From Patella vulgata (taxonomy: Eukaryota; Mollusca; Gastropoda; Patellidae): a stretch of 64,000 nt of DNA. The stretch covers positions 16,815,501 to 16,879,500 of the forward strand of contig NC_065886.2 of the NCBI RefSeq assembly GCF_932274485.2. The letters are read 5' to 3'. The notes beneath the pieces were generated by a model, which was given only the letters and a program-made list of their open reading frames with translations, searched no databases and had not been told where the DNA came from. Each line of letters begins with the position of its first letter. The stretch's first letter is position 1. Below, piece by piece: positions 1-13,900 of this stretch. The position numbers were made by a program, and so were the translations under genes.

Positions 1-1906
1 GCGATTGAAACCAACTTATATTTACTTGATGCCAGATGATTCCTTTGTTCTTGGAATACGTTGTTCTATTTCAGATGTCAATAATATTCTTTCTCATCCT
101 TGTGGCGGACCACAGAGTCGAAGTAATCCTAATCAGGGCGTGTTTACCTGTGAACAGACATTAACAGATTTATCTCAGTTATCTCTACCATTTAATCACA
201 AGGATGTGTAAGTTTTCGCACAAAAAACTAGCATGCTAATACAAAACGCATGCACGAGAGAATAAAAACGTTTTTCGATTGTTTTTGACTTACCAAGAAC
301 ATAATCATTATCTCTACCATTTAATCATAATGATGTGTAAGGGTTTTAATTAACTAGCATGATATCACAAAACACATGCACGAGAGAATGGAATAAAAAT
401 GTTTTTTGTTCTTTTTCACTAATTATGATGCTCAAAGGGCTAGAATACAGTAAAAGCCCTATTCTCTGCCTTAAGCTCTTGAAGTCTTGGGCAAAGTACC
501 CAAATGTGCTGTCTAAAGTGCGAAACAGTTTCTATGTAACTGCATATAGCTGGGTTGATTGGGGCTAACTGACAGACATATTTCACTTTCGTGATCATTG
601 TGAATACAACAGTGGATACAGTGTTATCTTCTCTGTTTAAGATTTACATACAATATTCAGATGTAACTATCCAGACAACAAGTGCTGTCAATAATTTGTT
701 ACTGTTATTCGCACAGTTATGTCCCTTTTTAAATTCAATGAAGATTGATGAATGTACACATTTGACAGATATGTCTTTATACAGATATCATAACCAATAT
801 TTGATATTCTGTAGTTAAAACAAAATGTCTTGCTCACAGTTTACAATGATGTACATTTTAGACTCACGTTTTCGATGTCCGTTGCCAATGGTGGATTTGT
901 TAAGATTGAAAATAAAGAAACAAACTTGGTGGAAACTAGATATCTACAAGGATTGACTCAAACCAATACATTTTCTATAACATTTGACAGTGTAGATCCA
1001 TATCATTGTAAACCCAGGTCAGGATGTTCTCTAGATATGCTCTCTGATGTAGACTTATCTAAACAGGTACATATACTCTAGACCAATATTATTGTAAACC
1101 TCAAACAGATTATCGTCCAGATAAGACACATATTATTCTATATCACATCCATTCCGTGTACATCTATTTAATTGTAACCCCATGAAGATGTCCTCTAGAC
1201 ATGCATTGTGATGTTGAGATTTCGCAGAACAATTTAAGTGAATTTGAAGCATTTGGGCATATGGCTGGGATGAGGATGGTCGGGGTGGCGGGGGCATACA
1301 ATGGATTTAGTGTATACCAGAGTCTCAATCAGGGAGTAGCGCGTAGAGATAACTCAGAGTAGGTGTTCAGTTGTCCCACTACTTACTATGTTAAGAAATG
1401 CCTTCACTTTCCGAACAGGTTTATATCATTGTAAATTCCCAACGATGCATTATTTATTTCATCCTCATATTATCTTACCTTATACAGCTTCAAATGCATC
1501 CTTTAGAGTAAGTACGGAATAACCCGATTCTGAACAATTTAGTTTAACATTTGCCACTTTTTAATTTTTACCCCCAGGCTAGTGCTTCATAAGTATTTCT
1601 CCGTCGATGACGTTGTTATTCCTGAAAACCCATTTAGTTTGTTGGGAATAAAACCATTTCGTTTATTTAAATACCATTCACGGCGATATAATATCAACTG
1701 GAATGACGTGAGAATAAAGTCTACAGCCACTATTTCTATCTAATCCTAAATTATTTATTGACTAGCGTACTCAACGTTTTTCATGGGACGGCTGGATGGA
1801 TACAGATGCCCGGATTAAAGAATACGAGTATGAACTGTTTGAACTTCATCGTGTTGGTAATGAACTTGGTGTCAAGGCGAGGAAGTCGGACTCGAGAACT
1901 ACGTCA
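1..1906 (+). CDS. Exons 1-3 of visible gene (exon 1 partial)
   Basis: Exons are about 1-207 (cut by the window edge, donor GTAAGT at 208), 862-1066 (donor GTACAT) and 1766-1906 (donor GTGAGT). Phases run 2, 0, 0. The peptide carries Cys pairs (ILSHPCGG, VFTCEQ, HCKPRSGCSLD) and then the first clear repeat strand, FSWDGWMDTDARIKEYEYEL. The 655-bp intron before exon 2 contains a diverged copy of the exon 1 end. The 699-bp intron before exon 3 shows nothing recognisable. Confidence 0.7.
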
Positions 1907-4900
1907 GTGAGTATGATATGCAATATTTACAATGACAAAATAATGCTTCCGACATCAAAGTTTCAATAAAGTAGTCTTGTGACACTATCCTGGTCCCGTA
2001 TCCCAAGACAACGGCACCGCAAAGCGGACTTTGTGACTATCCTGGCCGCGGTCTCCAAAAGCCTCAGTATGTGTCACTATGGTGACACTTCTCTAATCAG
2101 GACTTTTACGTTTTGTATAAAATCTCAATAATCAATTAACTATGGAACACTGTGTTGTTATAACTATGTTTATATGAAATACTGGAAATTACAACATCTA
2201 TGATAGTACATTATGAATTATTATAATATTTACAGTCAGAGTTTAACAAGCCTAGAATTCAGACCTAGAAAAAAAGAATAAAGATGTAATAAAAGCAATT
2301 AAATGATATCGTTGACAAAGTCAGATAAAACCCAATAACCAACTACAACATAAAAACCGACATAATTAAAATGGTAGTAAATACGACTACAAAATGAAGT
2401 GTATACTAAAATGTTTAGTTCGGAAAGATGAAGATAAAGGTGTATGTTTAGATTTGTAATATGCTTGTCATTGTGAAACTCTATTCTTTCAGAAAAGTGT
2501 TGTTGTTACATTCCCCGATCCCGCCGTGTATTCCATGATTTTATCAGCTTATGATAAAGCTGGAAATTACAAGAAAGCCAGACGATTGATTATATTTGAT
2601 GACACATCTGCTGTAACAACGACGTCTGGGAGTGTGCTTAGAGTGACAACTGCTGTTCCTACTACCAATTACAAATGGCAGACTAATTTAAATTCTGTTA
2701 CAATCAGCTGGACTAATAGATATATCAACACTGTACATCATAATGGTCGTTTTCTAGCAGCTGTTAAACCAGAACCTGGTGTAGAGTCTCAATATGATGA
2801 TAATTATGGGTCTAGAACAACACAGGCAATCAGTAATGTACAAGGTAACAGAGGTTTAATTATGGTTTGGAGGTATGACTGTAGGCCGTCAAACAGTTTT
2901 ACCAGACATGATATTGATAAATCAGCGGTGCGCCACCTTCAACAGCCTAGGTAAACTTAAATGGCGAAATAATGTGCAATCAGCAAAATCCGAACAGTTT
3001 GGACCTTGATGACTACGTTTTATTATTATATCAAATGCATATAAAGTTTATGAAAAATCTTAAGGGATTGCTCCATTTTTATTGCCTGTTATATGATCTT
3101 ACCCTTGACATTTGAATATTATATTAGATAATTTGGATTTAATTTTTCAGGAATTGTTAGTATTAAAAGCATACATAAAGTGGACCACTCTGGAGGAAGT
3201 TCGATTAACCAGCCTTCTCAAAATGAATTCGTAGATCTAGGACTTGATCAACAAGTGACAATAACACCAGTTCTGAAAGATGGCGATACTTTACGATATT
3301 TTATCAAAGGTTACGATATTTTATCTCAATACAAGGAAGAATCGTTGACCGTCCATTTTGATAGTTCACCACCTGTTATTGAAAATCTATGGTTAACAAA
3401 AGGTGATGAGGTTAATCTAGCAGTTCATGGTTTTGAGGAACTTGATAAAATGGTGTAAGTAACAGACGTTATACATAACATTGGGGACACCAACACGAGA
3501 TTGTGAATTAAGTATCACCCTGATATTTACGATATCTTCAAAATATGACTCCTATATTACCCGTGAGACTACAATTACGAGATTGAAAATTAAGTAAACT
3601 TGAATAGGCAGAATAGTTTCCTTCCATGTAGAATACTTCTTTTACATTTTATGTTTTGTCATTCAGTTTTTCTGTCCAGGGGGGGGTTGGATGGCTGAAT
3701 GGTTAGCGTGCGCGCGCTGTATCATAAAGTCTGTCATTGAGTCGACTGGCGTGGTTTCGAATCCCCGGTTGTATGTGACAAGGAGTAGGGTCGCCTGTCC
3801 AACCTCGTGGGTTTTCTCCGGGCCCTCCGGTTCCCCCCACTGCTAAAGACCCCTACGCGCAAGCGAATTATGTAAATAAAATTAAACCATATGTTAGTCC
3901 CGAAATGACCTAGTTTGTGTCGAGTGGACGTTAAACCCCATTTCTCTCTCTCTCTCTCTCTCTTTTCTGTCCAGATTCTGTTTGAAGTTGATTATATTGA
4001 CAGCAAAGATGGCATTATATTTTGTTATGAACGTATTATATATTAAACATACATGTATTGATTTAATGTACCCTTTACAGTATAGAATGGGAAGCCTATG
4101 ATGATCATAGTGGAATAGAGACAGTACAATGGAAGATATGGGATCATTTAACAGAAGTAGAACATGGATCTCAGCGTATTCCACCACAAGGCGAAACAGC
4201 GGTAAGTAGACGATAATGAAGGAAAAGTTTTATATACCAATGGGGAAACTGCGTGAATACCATCCCGTGAATTGCTTATTAAATTCGTTACTCTTCTAAC
4301 AAAAACGAGTAGACTATATTTTGTATTTTAAAATACTTGGATATTAATTAAAGAGAGGGGATGGGGTCTTCAAAGTACAACAAGGGAGACAACTCCTCAG
4401 GCACAAGTTCCTCTGACTACTATTGAATACTATGTACTGATTTTATCTTTCAGAACATTGAAGAATGTCAAAGTAAATATTCTAATAATGCCAGAGGAGC
4501 CAATTGTTATTGTATTCCCACTAGTACATGTTATCATCGCCATTTTCAAATAAAACCACCTAAGACTGCTACACCAGGAGAAGGCATCTTAAACAATAAA
4601 AATACTGGTACACATGACCATGATTATCGTATCGTTATTACTGTGATGAACCAAGCTAAATTAGAAACAACTCTGACTAAACAGGCATGTATTAGATTTT
4701 TAAAATGAAACCATAACCACAAATATAGACTTCACACTTTACATCCATCCTTGCTCCATGCAAGATGTGTTTGGATAGTTAAACAGTGTAGCATTGTTAT
4801 AAATATATTATGAAAACAAATTTAACTTTTTAGGGTCCCCTGCCTTTCGACTATTAAAATGGGTATGTCCGTCTGTCCGTCACACTCTCCTCCTAATTGA

Positions 4901-7900
4901 ACTAGAATCTTCAAACTTGGTGTAGGTGTATATTAGATGAATACCTTGATGGTGTTCGAAGATGACCATTTTGTGCTTAGGGTAAGCAGGGATAGCAATT
5001 TGATTGTTTGATACTTTGGGATACGATACATTTGGTTATAATTAAGCGAAAGTGATGAAACTTTGTGTACAGTTTCACCATATCAATACCTGAGCATTTT
5101 CAAATTTGGGTAAGCAGAACGATAAGCGATTTGATTGATCGAGACTTTGGAGCCTGACAACTTTGATCCTAATTGAGTGATAGTAGTGAAACTTCGTGTA
5201 TGGTTTCATTAAATCAATACCTTAACGAAATTCGATGCTGAGCACTTCGATCTAATTTGTCGAGACGTTGGAACACAATAACGCTCCTTCTAATTGTGCT
5301 AGAATGTTCAAACGTGGTGTATGTGTCTATTAGGTGAATTCCTTGGCAGAGGTCTATCATGCGCATTTTCTACTAAGCAGAGATAAGCAATTTAATTGGC
5401 TTCGACTTTGGAACACGATAACTTTAGTTCCAATTGGGTGAGAGTGATGAAACTCCGAGTATAGATTCATTATATCATTGCCTTGACTAAGCTCGATAAT
5501 GAGAATTGTGAAATTAATTGATATGTATCATCTATTTATTTTGGGATTTCGGCAGGGGACACCAAGCTCACTATTGGCTTGTTGGATTTGTCAAGGGGCA
5601 TTCACGTGTTGAATTTACTTTAGAGGGATATACAGAGATGCATCTGGTAAACATATCAATTATTAACTGCTTCTTTTCATTATAGTCTCGTTTAATTTCA
5701 GATTACAATTGATACTAGTCCACCGCACCAAGGGATGGTGCATGACGGTAAATCTGGTACACCGGAAGTAGACTTTCAACCAGATTTAGAACTATTTGCA
5801 CACTGGGATGGTTTCTTTGATAGAGAGAGTGGAGTGAAATTTTATCAGTATGGGTTTTCCACGTCTTGTTTGGGTGCCAATAAATTTCAACTGGCTCTTG
5901 CAAACAGACAGGTAATCTAAGCAAATAAAGTGAAACAAATAAAATGAATCTTTTGTTTTTTAAAGTAAATGTATTTGGTAAGAGTTATCTCGTACTATTA
6001 TACTTTTAGGATGTCCAACAGACTACATCTACGCATGCTTCTTGGACAGCACCGTCTGATGGTAAATATTACATCACCGTGGTAGCATATAACCGAGCCT
6101 TAGAAGTATCTATACCAGTTTGTTCTGATGGAGTTGCTGTTGATAGAACATTGCCTACCATAAGTGAAATAGATATAGAAGGGGCTAGAATTAAAGGTGG
6201 TTTAATAAAAGAAAATAATCAAGTATATTATATATCAAATACAAGACGCAAATATTTACTCAAAGACCCAGATGCAGCTTGTATGTAAGTACAATCTTTA
6301 GTTTAAGTGATTTTCGTATATAAAATATAACGTTATGTACGCAAATAGTGTTAAAGTATGTAATATCCATGTTGTGGACCCACTAGATGTCCCAATTTTT
6401 ATCCGATTTTAAAAACATTAAAATATATCAGTGTTACAACCTAATGGCGATTGAGTTCGAATTTCGTGAAAATCAGACCAAAACTGCTTGACAAAATGGA
6501 AACTCCTTGTACGCATTTAATGTAAAAGTATGTACTACCAAGGTTGTGGAATCTCTCTAGAAGTCAACTTTTTTATCTGATTTTGATGAAACTTAAAATA
6601 TATGTTTATATCTCAGAGATGTCGATTCCTTTTGATATTCGCGACTATCGAGCCATAAATTCCTGGATTATGTCCCCTGATTGTACGAAAAGTCACTTTT
6701 TTAGCTTGTTTGGTGTCCAAACAACCGCTTGTCTATTTGATTCATTAAAATATATCGTTTTGTATAGTAACCCATTTAAAAGACGTTTTTCAACTAATGT
6801 GAATTCACAGTTGACAAAAGACCTAGTTTGGCAATATCTCCGTCCCTCGCCTTAACCATTATTAAAGATCCCCATATTTATATCTTTAAAACATCAGAAT
6901 AAGTAAACAAATTAAACTATGTAACAATACAAAATGGTAATGGACCTTAGCTTAATAAGTAACAATGGCTGTTAGTCATTGAGTAAACAGAAGACGACTG
7001 CGATCAATTGTGTGCAGTAGAAGGTCGGATTAATATTATCAAGCTTGGAAATAAAGACGTTATAACATGTCATATTGTTAACACATGCAAACTAAAGATA
7101 ACACAAGAGTCCGTTGGAATAATTGATTTGCTAGTAAAACTTTATAAATGAAGTAAATGTAACCTTTCCAAACGAAGCTTACCTTCTTATAATCGTTTCA
7201 GAAATCTTAAAATCTTAGAATGTTATAACAGAATAGATCAATATATTTCAGGAGAAATGCCAAAACGGTCGAAGTTACTGATCTTTTTCCTATTGAGCGG
7301 TTTTCCAATGGTACAATACATACATATCCGGCAAATATGTTTTGTAATGAAAACCCAATCACAGATGTATTTGTTGCAAAGATGTATCTTGCAATGCATT
7401 CTCGTGTAAGTATTTCCGTTTCTGAATTTGGTCTCTCCAAAACAGAGCCTGTCATAAACCGGTTAATAATCTTCAAAATAACTAATAGAAATTAGGTTTA
7501 GCGTCCGTGATCATTTTTGGAATTCGGAGGCATTCTTGTCACATCTCTTGTAAATCAGAATTAGATTTACTTAGGAGGCTACATCACAAACACGGTAAAA
7601 CATCTTTATTGAATTCTCTTTACCGGATTGAGTCCCATTTACATAAGTCTTAAAAATCTAAAACAAGACTAGAACATAACAAATAGTAATTTTATTTCAG
7701 TTATATGTTAATTGGACTGCTAAGGGTAGTTTGATGAATACAGAAATTTACAATTATGAATTTGGTCTAGCATCTGCAGAAAGTTCAGTTTCTGCCCCTG
7801 ACATTTTACCATTTACATCAACCCATCACCATTCTTGGTACCGTGGTTACCACCTGCAACTTAGTGATGGAACCGAATTCTACATCAGTATTAAGGCAAT

Positions 7901-10900
7901 TAACAAAGCTGGAAAAGTAACTGTTCAGGTTGGTGGCACTTGTTAATGATTTTAGTACTTTAATCCAAAAATTGGTTTATTTTTCTACAAAAGTTTAAAA
8001 AGTTAGAATATGTTATAACTATTTTCCAGGGATTAGGCCCGATCTTAGTTCATACTGTTCCCCCTACTCTTGGTGGTGAGGTATTGGTTAAATTTGAGGA
8101 TGAGATATTGGAGGCCGATTGGTCAGCAGCAACTGTATCTGATCCCGAATCGTCGCAACTTATCTTTACAACGGCCGTAGGTAAGTTTATGTATGAGTTC
8201 CCCCTTCGCTCAAAGGCGGTTTCAAAAATAGAATATAGTTAATTAGTAGTTGATAGTGTTCGCGAATAGGGTCAAATCTGGCAACTATTTGGAACTCTAT
8301 TTTGAGAATAGCAGTCATAAAATTGAATTCGGATCTGAAAAACCAAAGGTTTGTTCTGTGTCGTGAATATTCAGAAGCAATGTATTTCATTTTACAGGTA
8401 GTTCACCGGGAACTGAAGACGTGTATCCGTATTCTTCCTTATCGTCTGGCGGAAGCTGTACGTTAGCTAACCCACCAACCTGTACAGCTCTCTCCATGGA
8501 TGATCTTCATTGGGATTTACATCACAGCTTTACCTACTATGTATCTATAAGAGTAGAGAACATAGTTGGATTACACAGTGTGTTCACATCTAATCCATAT
8601 ATTCATAATACCAGAAAACCAGCCAAGGGAGTTGTATTTGAAGTTATTCTACCTGATGAGGCAGTTGATTTTGGAATTAATGTAAGCTTTTTCATATATG
8701 TTTACGGCGGACTCGTTTGCATGGTTCATCTGCGTCCATTTCTATGGAACAGATAGTTTAAATGCGCACAATAACCTAATGGTATTGTCTTTGTGTTAGC
8801 TGTTTTTAACAGTTGGTGGTATTGTGAAAGTGAGGTAGCCTGGTTAAAATTAAGTATAATATCAAATCATGTTTGGCACCTTGGACCAGGGACTCTTCTC
8901 AAATATTGCAACCTACATAGTTGGTTAAAGGAACCCTCTAGTCTTTGGTCAATATTAGATCATTTATCATCAGGGTATTCAGATTCCACAAAACCGATAC
9001 TGCAAAATACATTTCCTCTTTCTAAGTCAGTGATTGTCAACCAGTGTGCCGCGGCACACAGGTGTGCCCGCGAGATCTCCACAAATGTGCCGCGGAATTT
9101 TCTTAGGAACCCTAAGAATATGCGAAAAACCACATGATCCCAGTTGAGTATTCGCTGATAAGTTCATAGATGTGTTTTCCTTTATGTTTCTACGACTAGT
9201 CTCTGTCTACGGTTGTATGCCGTCTGACTTGCCATGTTTTTATTTTGCAAAATTCAAATGTTTTTCATATATATTTAACCAGGTGTGCCGCCATTCTTTC
9301 ATGTGTTCCAAGGTGTGCCATTGGCAAAGTAGATTGAGAACCACTGTTCTAAGTGTATCCGTTGTCACACACATACACTACATAAAGTTAATAGTCAACC
9401 ATATGGTAAACATTTGCGCTAGTATTGATAACAGTACCTAACATAGGCTTTCATCTGCGTTTGTATTTCTCTATTGGAACACATTTGTTTATGTTTATAT
9501 AATGTACCCTTTAGGAGTTAGAAGACAGTAATTTTCAACTCTCAACCACTAAATTAAAAGCACCCAAACCATTGGCAAAGTAGATTGAGAACCACTGTTC
9601 TAAGTGTATTCGTTGTCACACACATACACTAAATAAAGTTAATAGTCAACCATATGGTAAACATTTGCGCTAGTATTGATAACAGTACCTAACATAGGCT
9701 TTCATCTGCGTTTGTATTTCTCTATTGGAACACATTTGTTTATGTTTATATAATGTACCCTTAAGGAGTTAGAAGACAGTAATTTTCAACTGTCGACCAC
9801 TACATTAAAAGCAAGATGGTTTGGGTTTGAATCTGACGATATGACCGAACCCGTGACTTACAGTATTGGTATTGGCTCACAACCACTTGTTAGTGATATA
9901 AAAGATGTAAACGTTGGTAGTAAGACCCAGCACACATTTCTCTGGCTTAATTTACAGCTGCACAAGGTAGGTGGGATGTTTTAATGCAACAATTGTATAC
10001 AAAAGCTACAAGATACTCGTTTTTCAGAAAAAAACCCAACCTCATTGCTCTATCCATAGATGCTTCCCTTTCAGTTCCGTGCACAAATACCGAAATCTAC
10101 ATTTGTATGTAGTGTTATTATTCTTTCAATATTATTATTGTTACAATTTTTAGACATACTTTGTAACGGTAACAGCTAGAAGTGACGCTGGAACAACAAA
10201 AGCATCATCTAATGGTATCACTATAGTTCAGAAAAATATTAACCTGAATAATGAAGTTCGGATAAAAGATGGCTCTGATTGTCAGCAAAAGGGTAAGTTA
10301 ATACACAGCCTTATTCATAACTACAGTGTTTACGAATAAAGATTACCTCACAACCACATATTTTACGAATAAATATTGCATTAATAATTAGATTGAGATT
10401 ACCTCGTAGATGTAAACATTTGACATCAACAATATATCATCTCAAAAACCAATAGTTGGTGTAGGCCGACAGCAAGGGTCACATTTATGTCTCTTGTATT
10501 TGATAAGTACTACTGACCATGTACAATTCATGGTCATAATATGTCTATGGCACTGTTGATATTTTGTCATTTAAAACACCACATTATTTGCCTGTCCTTA
10601 TAGCATATTACTTTCTTTCATTTTATAAAATTAACAAACATAGAAAAACTATCCTGGCTACCAAACCACTATTCGCAACAGGTAAACTATTTTCCTAATA
10701 TTAGTAAGCTAAGAATAGGACAATATTGGTGTTATTAGCGTTTTGATTCTTATTTTTAATTGTACACTAAAGATATATTATTGGAGATTAGATAAAGAGT
10801 TGACTGTTCTCGCTATAATTGTTAAAGAAATAGATAACCTAAATAGAATATATTGAAAAATTAGTCAAATTGCTCCACCGATATATTGGATTTTGATTTT

Positions 10901-13900
10901 TAAGCATAGCCTCGATCATAATTACTCAAGTCGGTAGGATAAAAACATAGTCTCGATTATCCATATTTGGATTTAATCATGTATGGGCGTTGAGCAGCAG
11001 ATCGGATTCAAATCCAGTAAAAATCCGACAATAAGATGACGCCGTGAGTTGATTATGGTTTGGATAAAATCATTAATGTCAAATTAATCGTTTAAACAAC
11101 ATTTCAGGCCTAAAGAAAGACCCGCAATGTATTTTTAAATCATGTTCATGAAAGACAAATTATTGCACTGATAATGGGAGTAATAATAGTGATACAATTT
11201 AGAACACTTTAAGATTATACGCCATTTTTTTCTAACACAGAATTCAAGCTCAGATTGTGAGTCGGATATTGACTATCAAAAATCAACATCTTATTACATG
11301 GCACATTGGACAATATCAAATGCATATAAACATATGTATCCTGATATTAAATGGACGCTACAAATGAGACAGAAAAACACAGGTATATGAAATATTGAAT
11401 TACTTTGAAATAAATGATTAAATTACTTTGAAATAAATAATTGAATTACTTTGAAATAAATGACTGAATTACTTTGAAATGAATAGCATTTGGATATATT
11501 TATTATTAGAATAAAAAAAATAGAATGGTTGTTAAAAATAAAGAAGGTTAATCAGCAAACTGATATTGGAATGTTATTATTAAATTATTATTCGTTATTT
11601 AACAGATGATATATGGCACAATGTAGAAGATAAGAATTTTCTTTCAAATTCTGGTCAAATCTTCCAACAAGTAGTATTAGATTATTGTAAAACATATAGA
11701 AGCAGTGTGAGGTTCTGTTCGGGTGAAGTTTGTTCTCGACCTGTAGTCAGTAATGGTGTAACAGTGTTGAGCGAACCTGATATGCCACATATAGATATAC
11801 TCCACAAAACGATGCAAGGTTCCCAGGTAATTCAAATATAAATAATCCAACTAAATAAAATGATTTCTTTGTATATGTCCAATATTTATACATAATCAAA
11901 TATTCAATTTGCAGCTCACTACAGTAATAGTTGCTGGTCGAATGCCAACACAATCACCCATAAAACAACTTAACGTTAATATGACGTTGTACCAACACAT
12001 TAATGAGCACAGTGACGGCATGTAACCTAACGAAGTAGCCATACAATTAACACAGTATGCACCTAAAATCTGTCAATGAGCTTCTAAATGTAATCTGATA
12101 TGAAGTTCTGATTGATTATAATACAGTTATCATTTCATGTTTTATTCCATATCCCAGTTAGATGTTAGCTTGACTTACAAGAGTAATACCGAAGATAAAG
12201 TGTGTTCTGTTGAGTCTACCATAGATAAATATATGTGGAGTATAACAGATAATAAACACAATAGTCATCTATTTACTAAATGGAGTAAAGTAAACAATGT
12301 ACAGAGAATAAGCGAGATAAAGGTAATAGTCTGACTTCTAAGATTGTCTGTATGCTTTTATAATTCTGTTACAGCTGTATACATTATGGGAATGCCCATA
12401 GAAAGAAAAAACAAAAAAATGTAACTGTGTTAATGCGCAACTACCAAATGTATCAGGTTCTCAGCATAAGTGATGTGCACCCAAAAAAATGGTTGCGTTT
12501 AAGCAAAAATATATGTGTGTTGTTTTTCATTTCAACAGGATATCTATGTAACTACACGAACCTATTTCGGGGATCGCGTAGCTAAGTGGGTAAGACTAGC
12601 CTGGAGGTCGGGTGTTCGATCCCTGCATTGGCGGAGAATGTTCATCCAGATTTTCCGGCGTGGTTCCCCCCTTGTGAGTGATGCACGACGAAGGGCCTGA
12701 CAAGGACAGCTGTCTAGTCGTTCGGATGGGACGAAAAACCGAGGTCCCTTGACAGTTGGAATTCGATATAAGAGTAGGCCGTAGTGCCGCTGTCCTGACA
12801 AAATTTCCCTAATAGCACACTGTATGGCGTATGCCCGTCTTCATTAGCCCAGTTCGGAGCAGAACAGTAGGACGTCAAACCCTATTTCATTTCAACACGA
12901 ACCTATTTCATGTAATATTATTCTATTTCTTAGTTTCAGTTTAGCATTAATTTAGATGGTGAAGTTGATTTTAGTGAATGTAGAAGATTGGCTGTAAGAA
13001 TATTTAATAAAGCTGGTTTATCAACAATAATATCTTCGGATATTAAAAACTGTTCATCTGTAGATCCGGTATTAATTATACCGGCTATTGTTATAGATGC
13101 TATAGGACAACCATTAAATAACGGTAAGTATTTTTTGAATATATCGTGCAATTGAAATAAACGCCCCCGCCCCCCCCCCCGCCACACACACACCCACACA
13201 CGCGCGCGCGCAGTTTTGACAGACCCGATAATGACATTTACATCCTTTTATTAGAAACGTTTGACGACAATGAAGATGTTGTTTGTTTTGTATTTCAGAT
13301 CCCAACACAAATGACATCGGAAAGTCAATTTCTCTGGATCTGAACCTAGCCTGGTCTAAACAAGATGTGGACTATACATCTTATAAAAATATTATATCAG
13401 CTGTATGGCCTACATTAAGACATAGAAACTATACGTGGGGTTTACTGGAAGACCCGGCATTCTCTATTCTAACACATTTTACTCAACCGAAGATGATGAT
13501 AAGAGATCCTTGTTCACATCCAGATGTTATACAGTGTGGACAAACCGGTGAGGGAGTTTCGGTAATCTTCAAAATAGCATTGGTTCCTTGTGCTATTTTT
13601 TTTTACTTTGAAGGATTCTTCGTTGACTTCATCATTTTAATAAATACTTAAATTTTACCGCATTTCTTTATAATTTTTTTCGCAGAAAACGAATACATCA
13701 ATGTTTTAACTCAAAATACTTTAAAACACGGAAGACGGTATTATATCTGTATCCATGCTGATGCTGTAGTTGCTGGTCATGAAAAATGGACGGAAAAATT
13801 GGAAGAAGTAAACTCTTGTAGTGATGGAGTAACTGTTGATTTGACTCCACCAAATGGTGGTCGGGTGTGGGTGGAGAACTTGAACGAATTTAAATACCAG

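Noticed and set aside
2845-2954. Longer reading of exon 4 to 2954
   Set aside because: The frame is open, but only the donor at 2845 gives the phase needed at 3151; the tail has no repeat-like features.
3690-3765. True tRNA gene suggested by box A and box B
   Set aside because: No cloverleaf can be completed; the same head recurs with a common body, tail and target duplication, so it is a SINE.
12562-12801. Minus-strand frames over SINEs (also 22171, 33240, 42107, 44654)
   Set aside because: They are readings of SINE sequence, repeated in several copies with shifted frames, and not genes.
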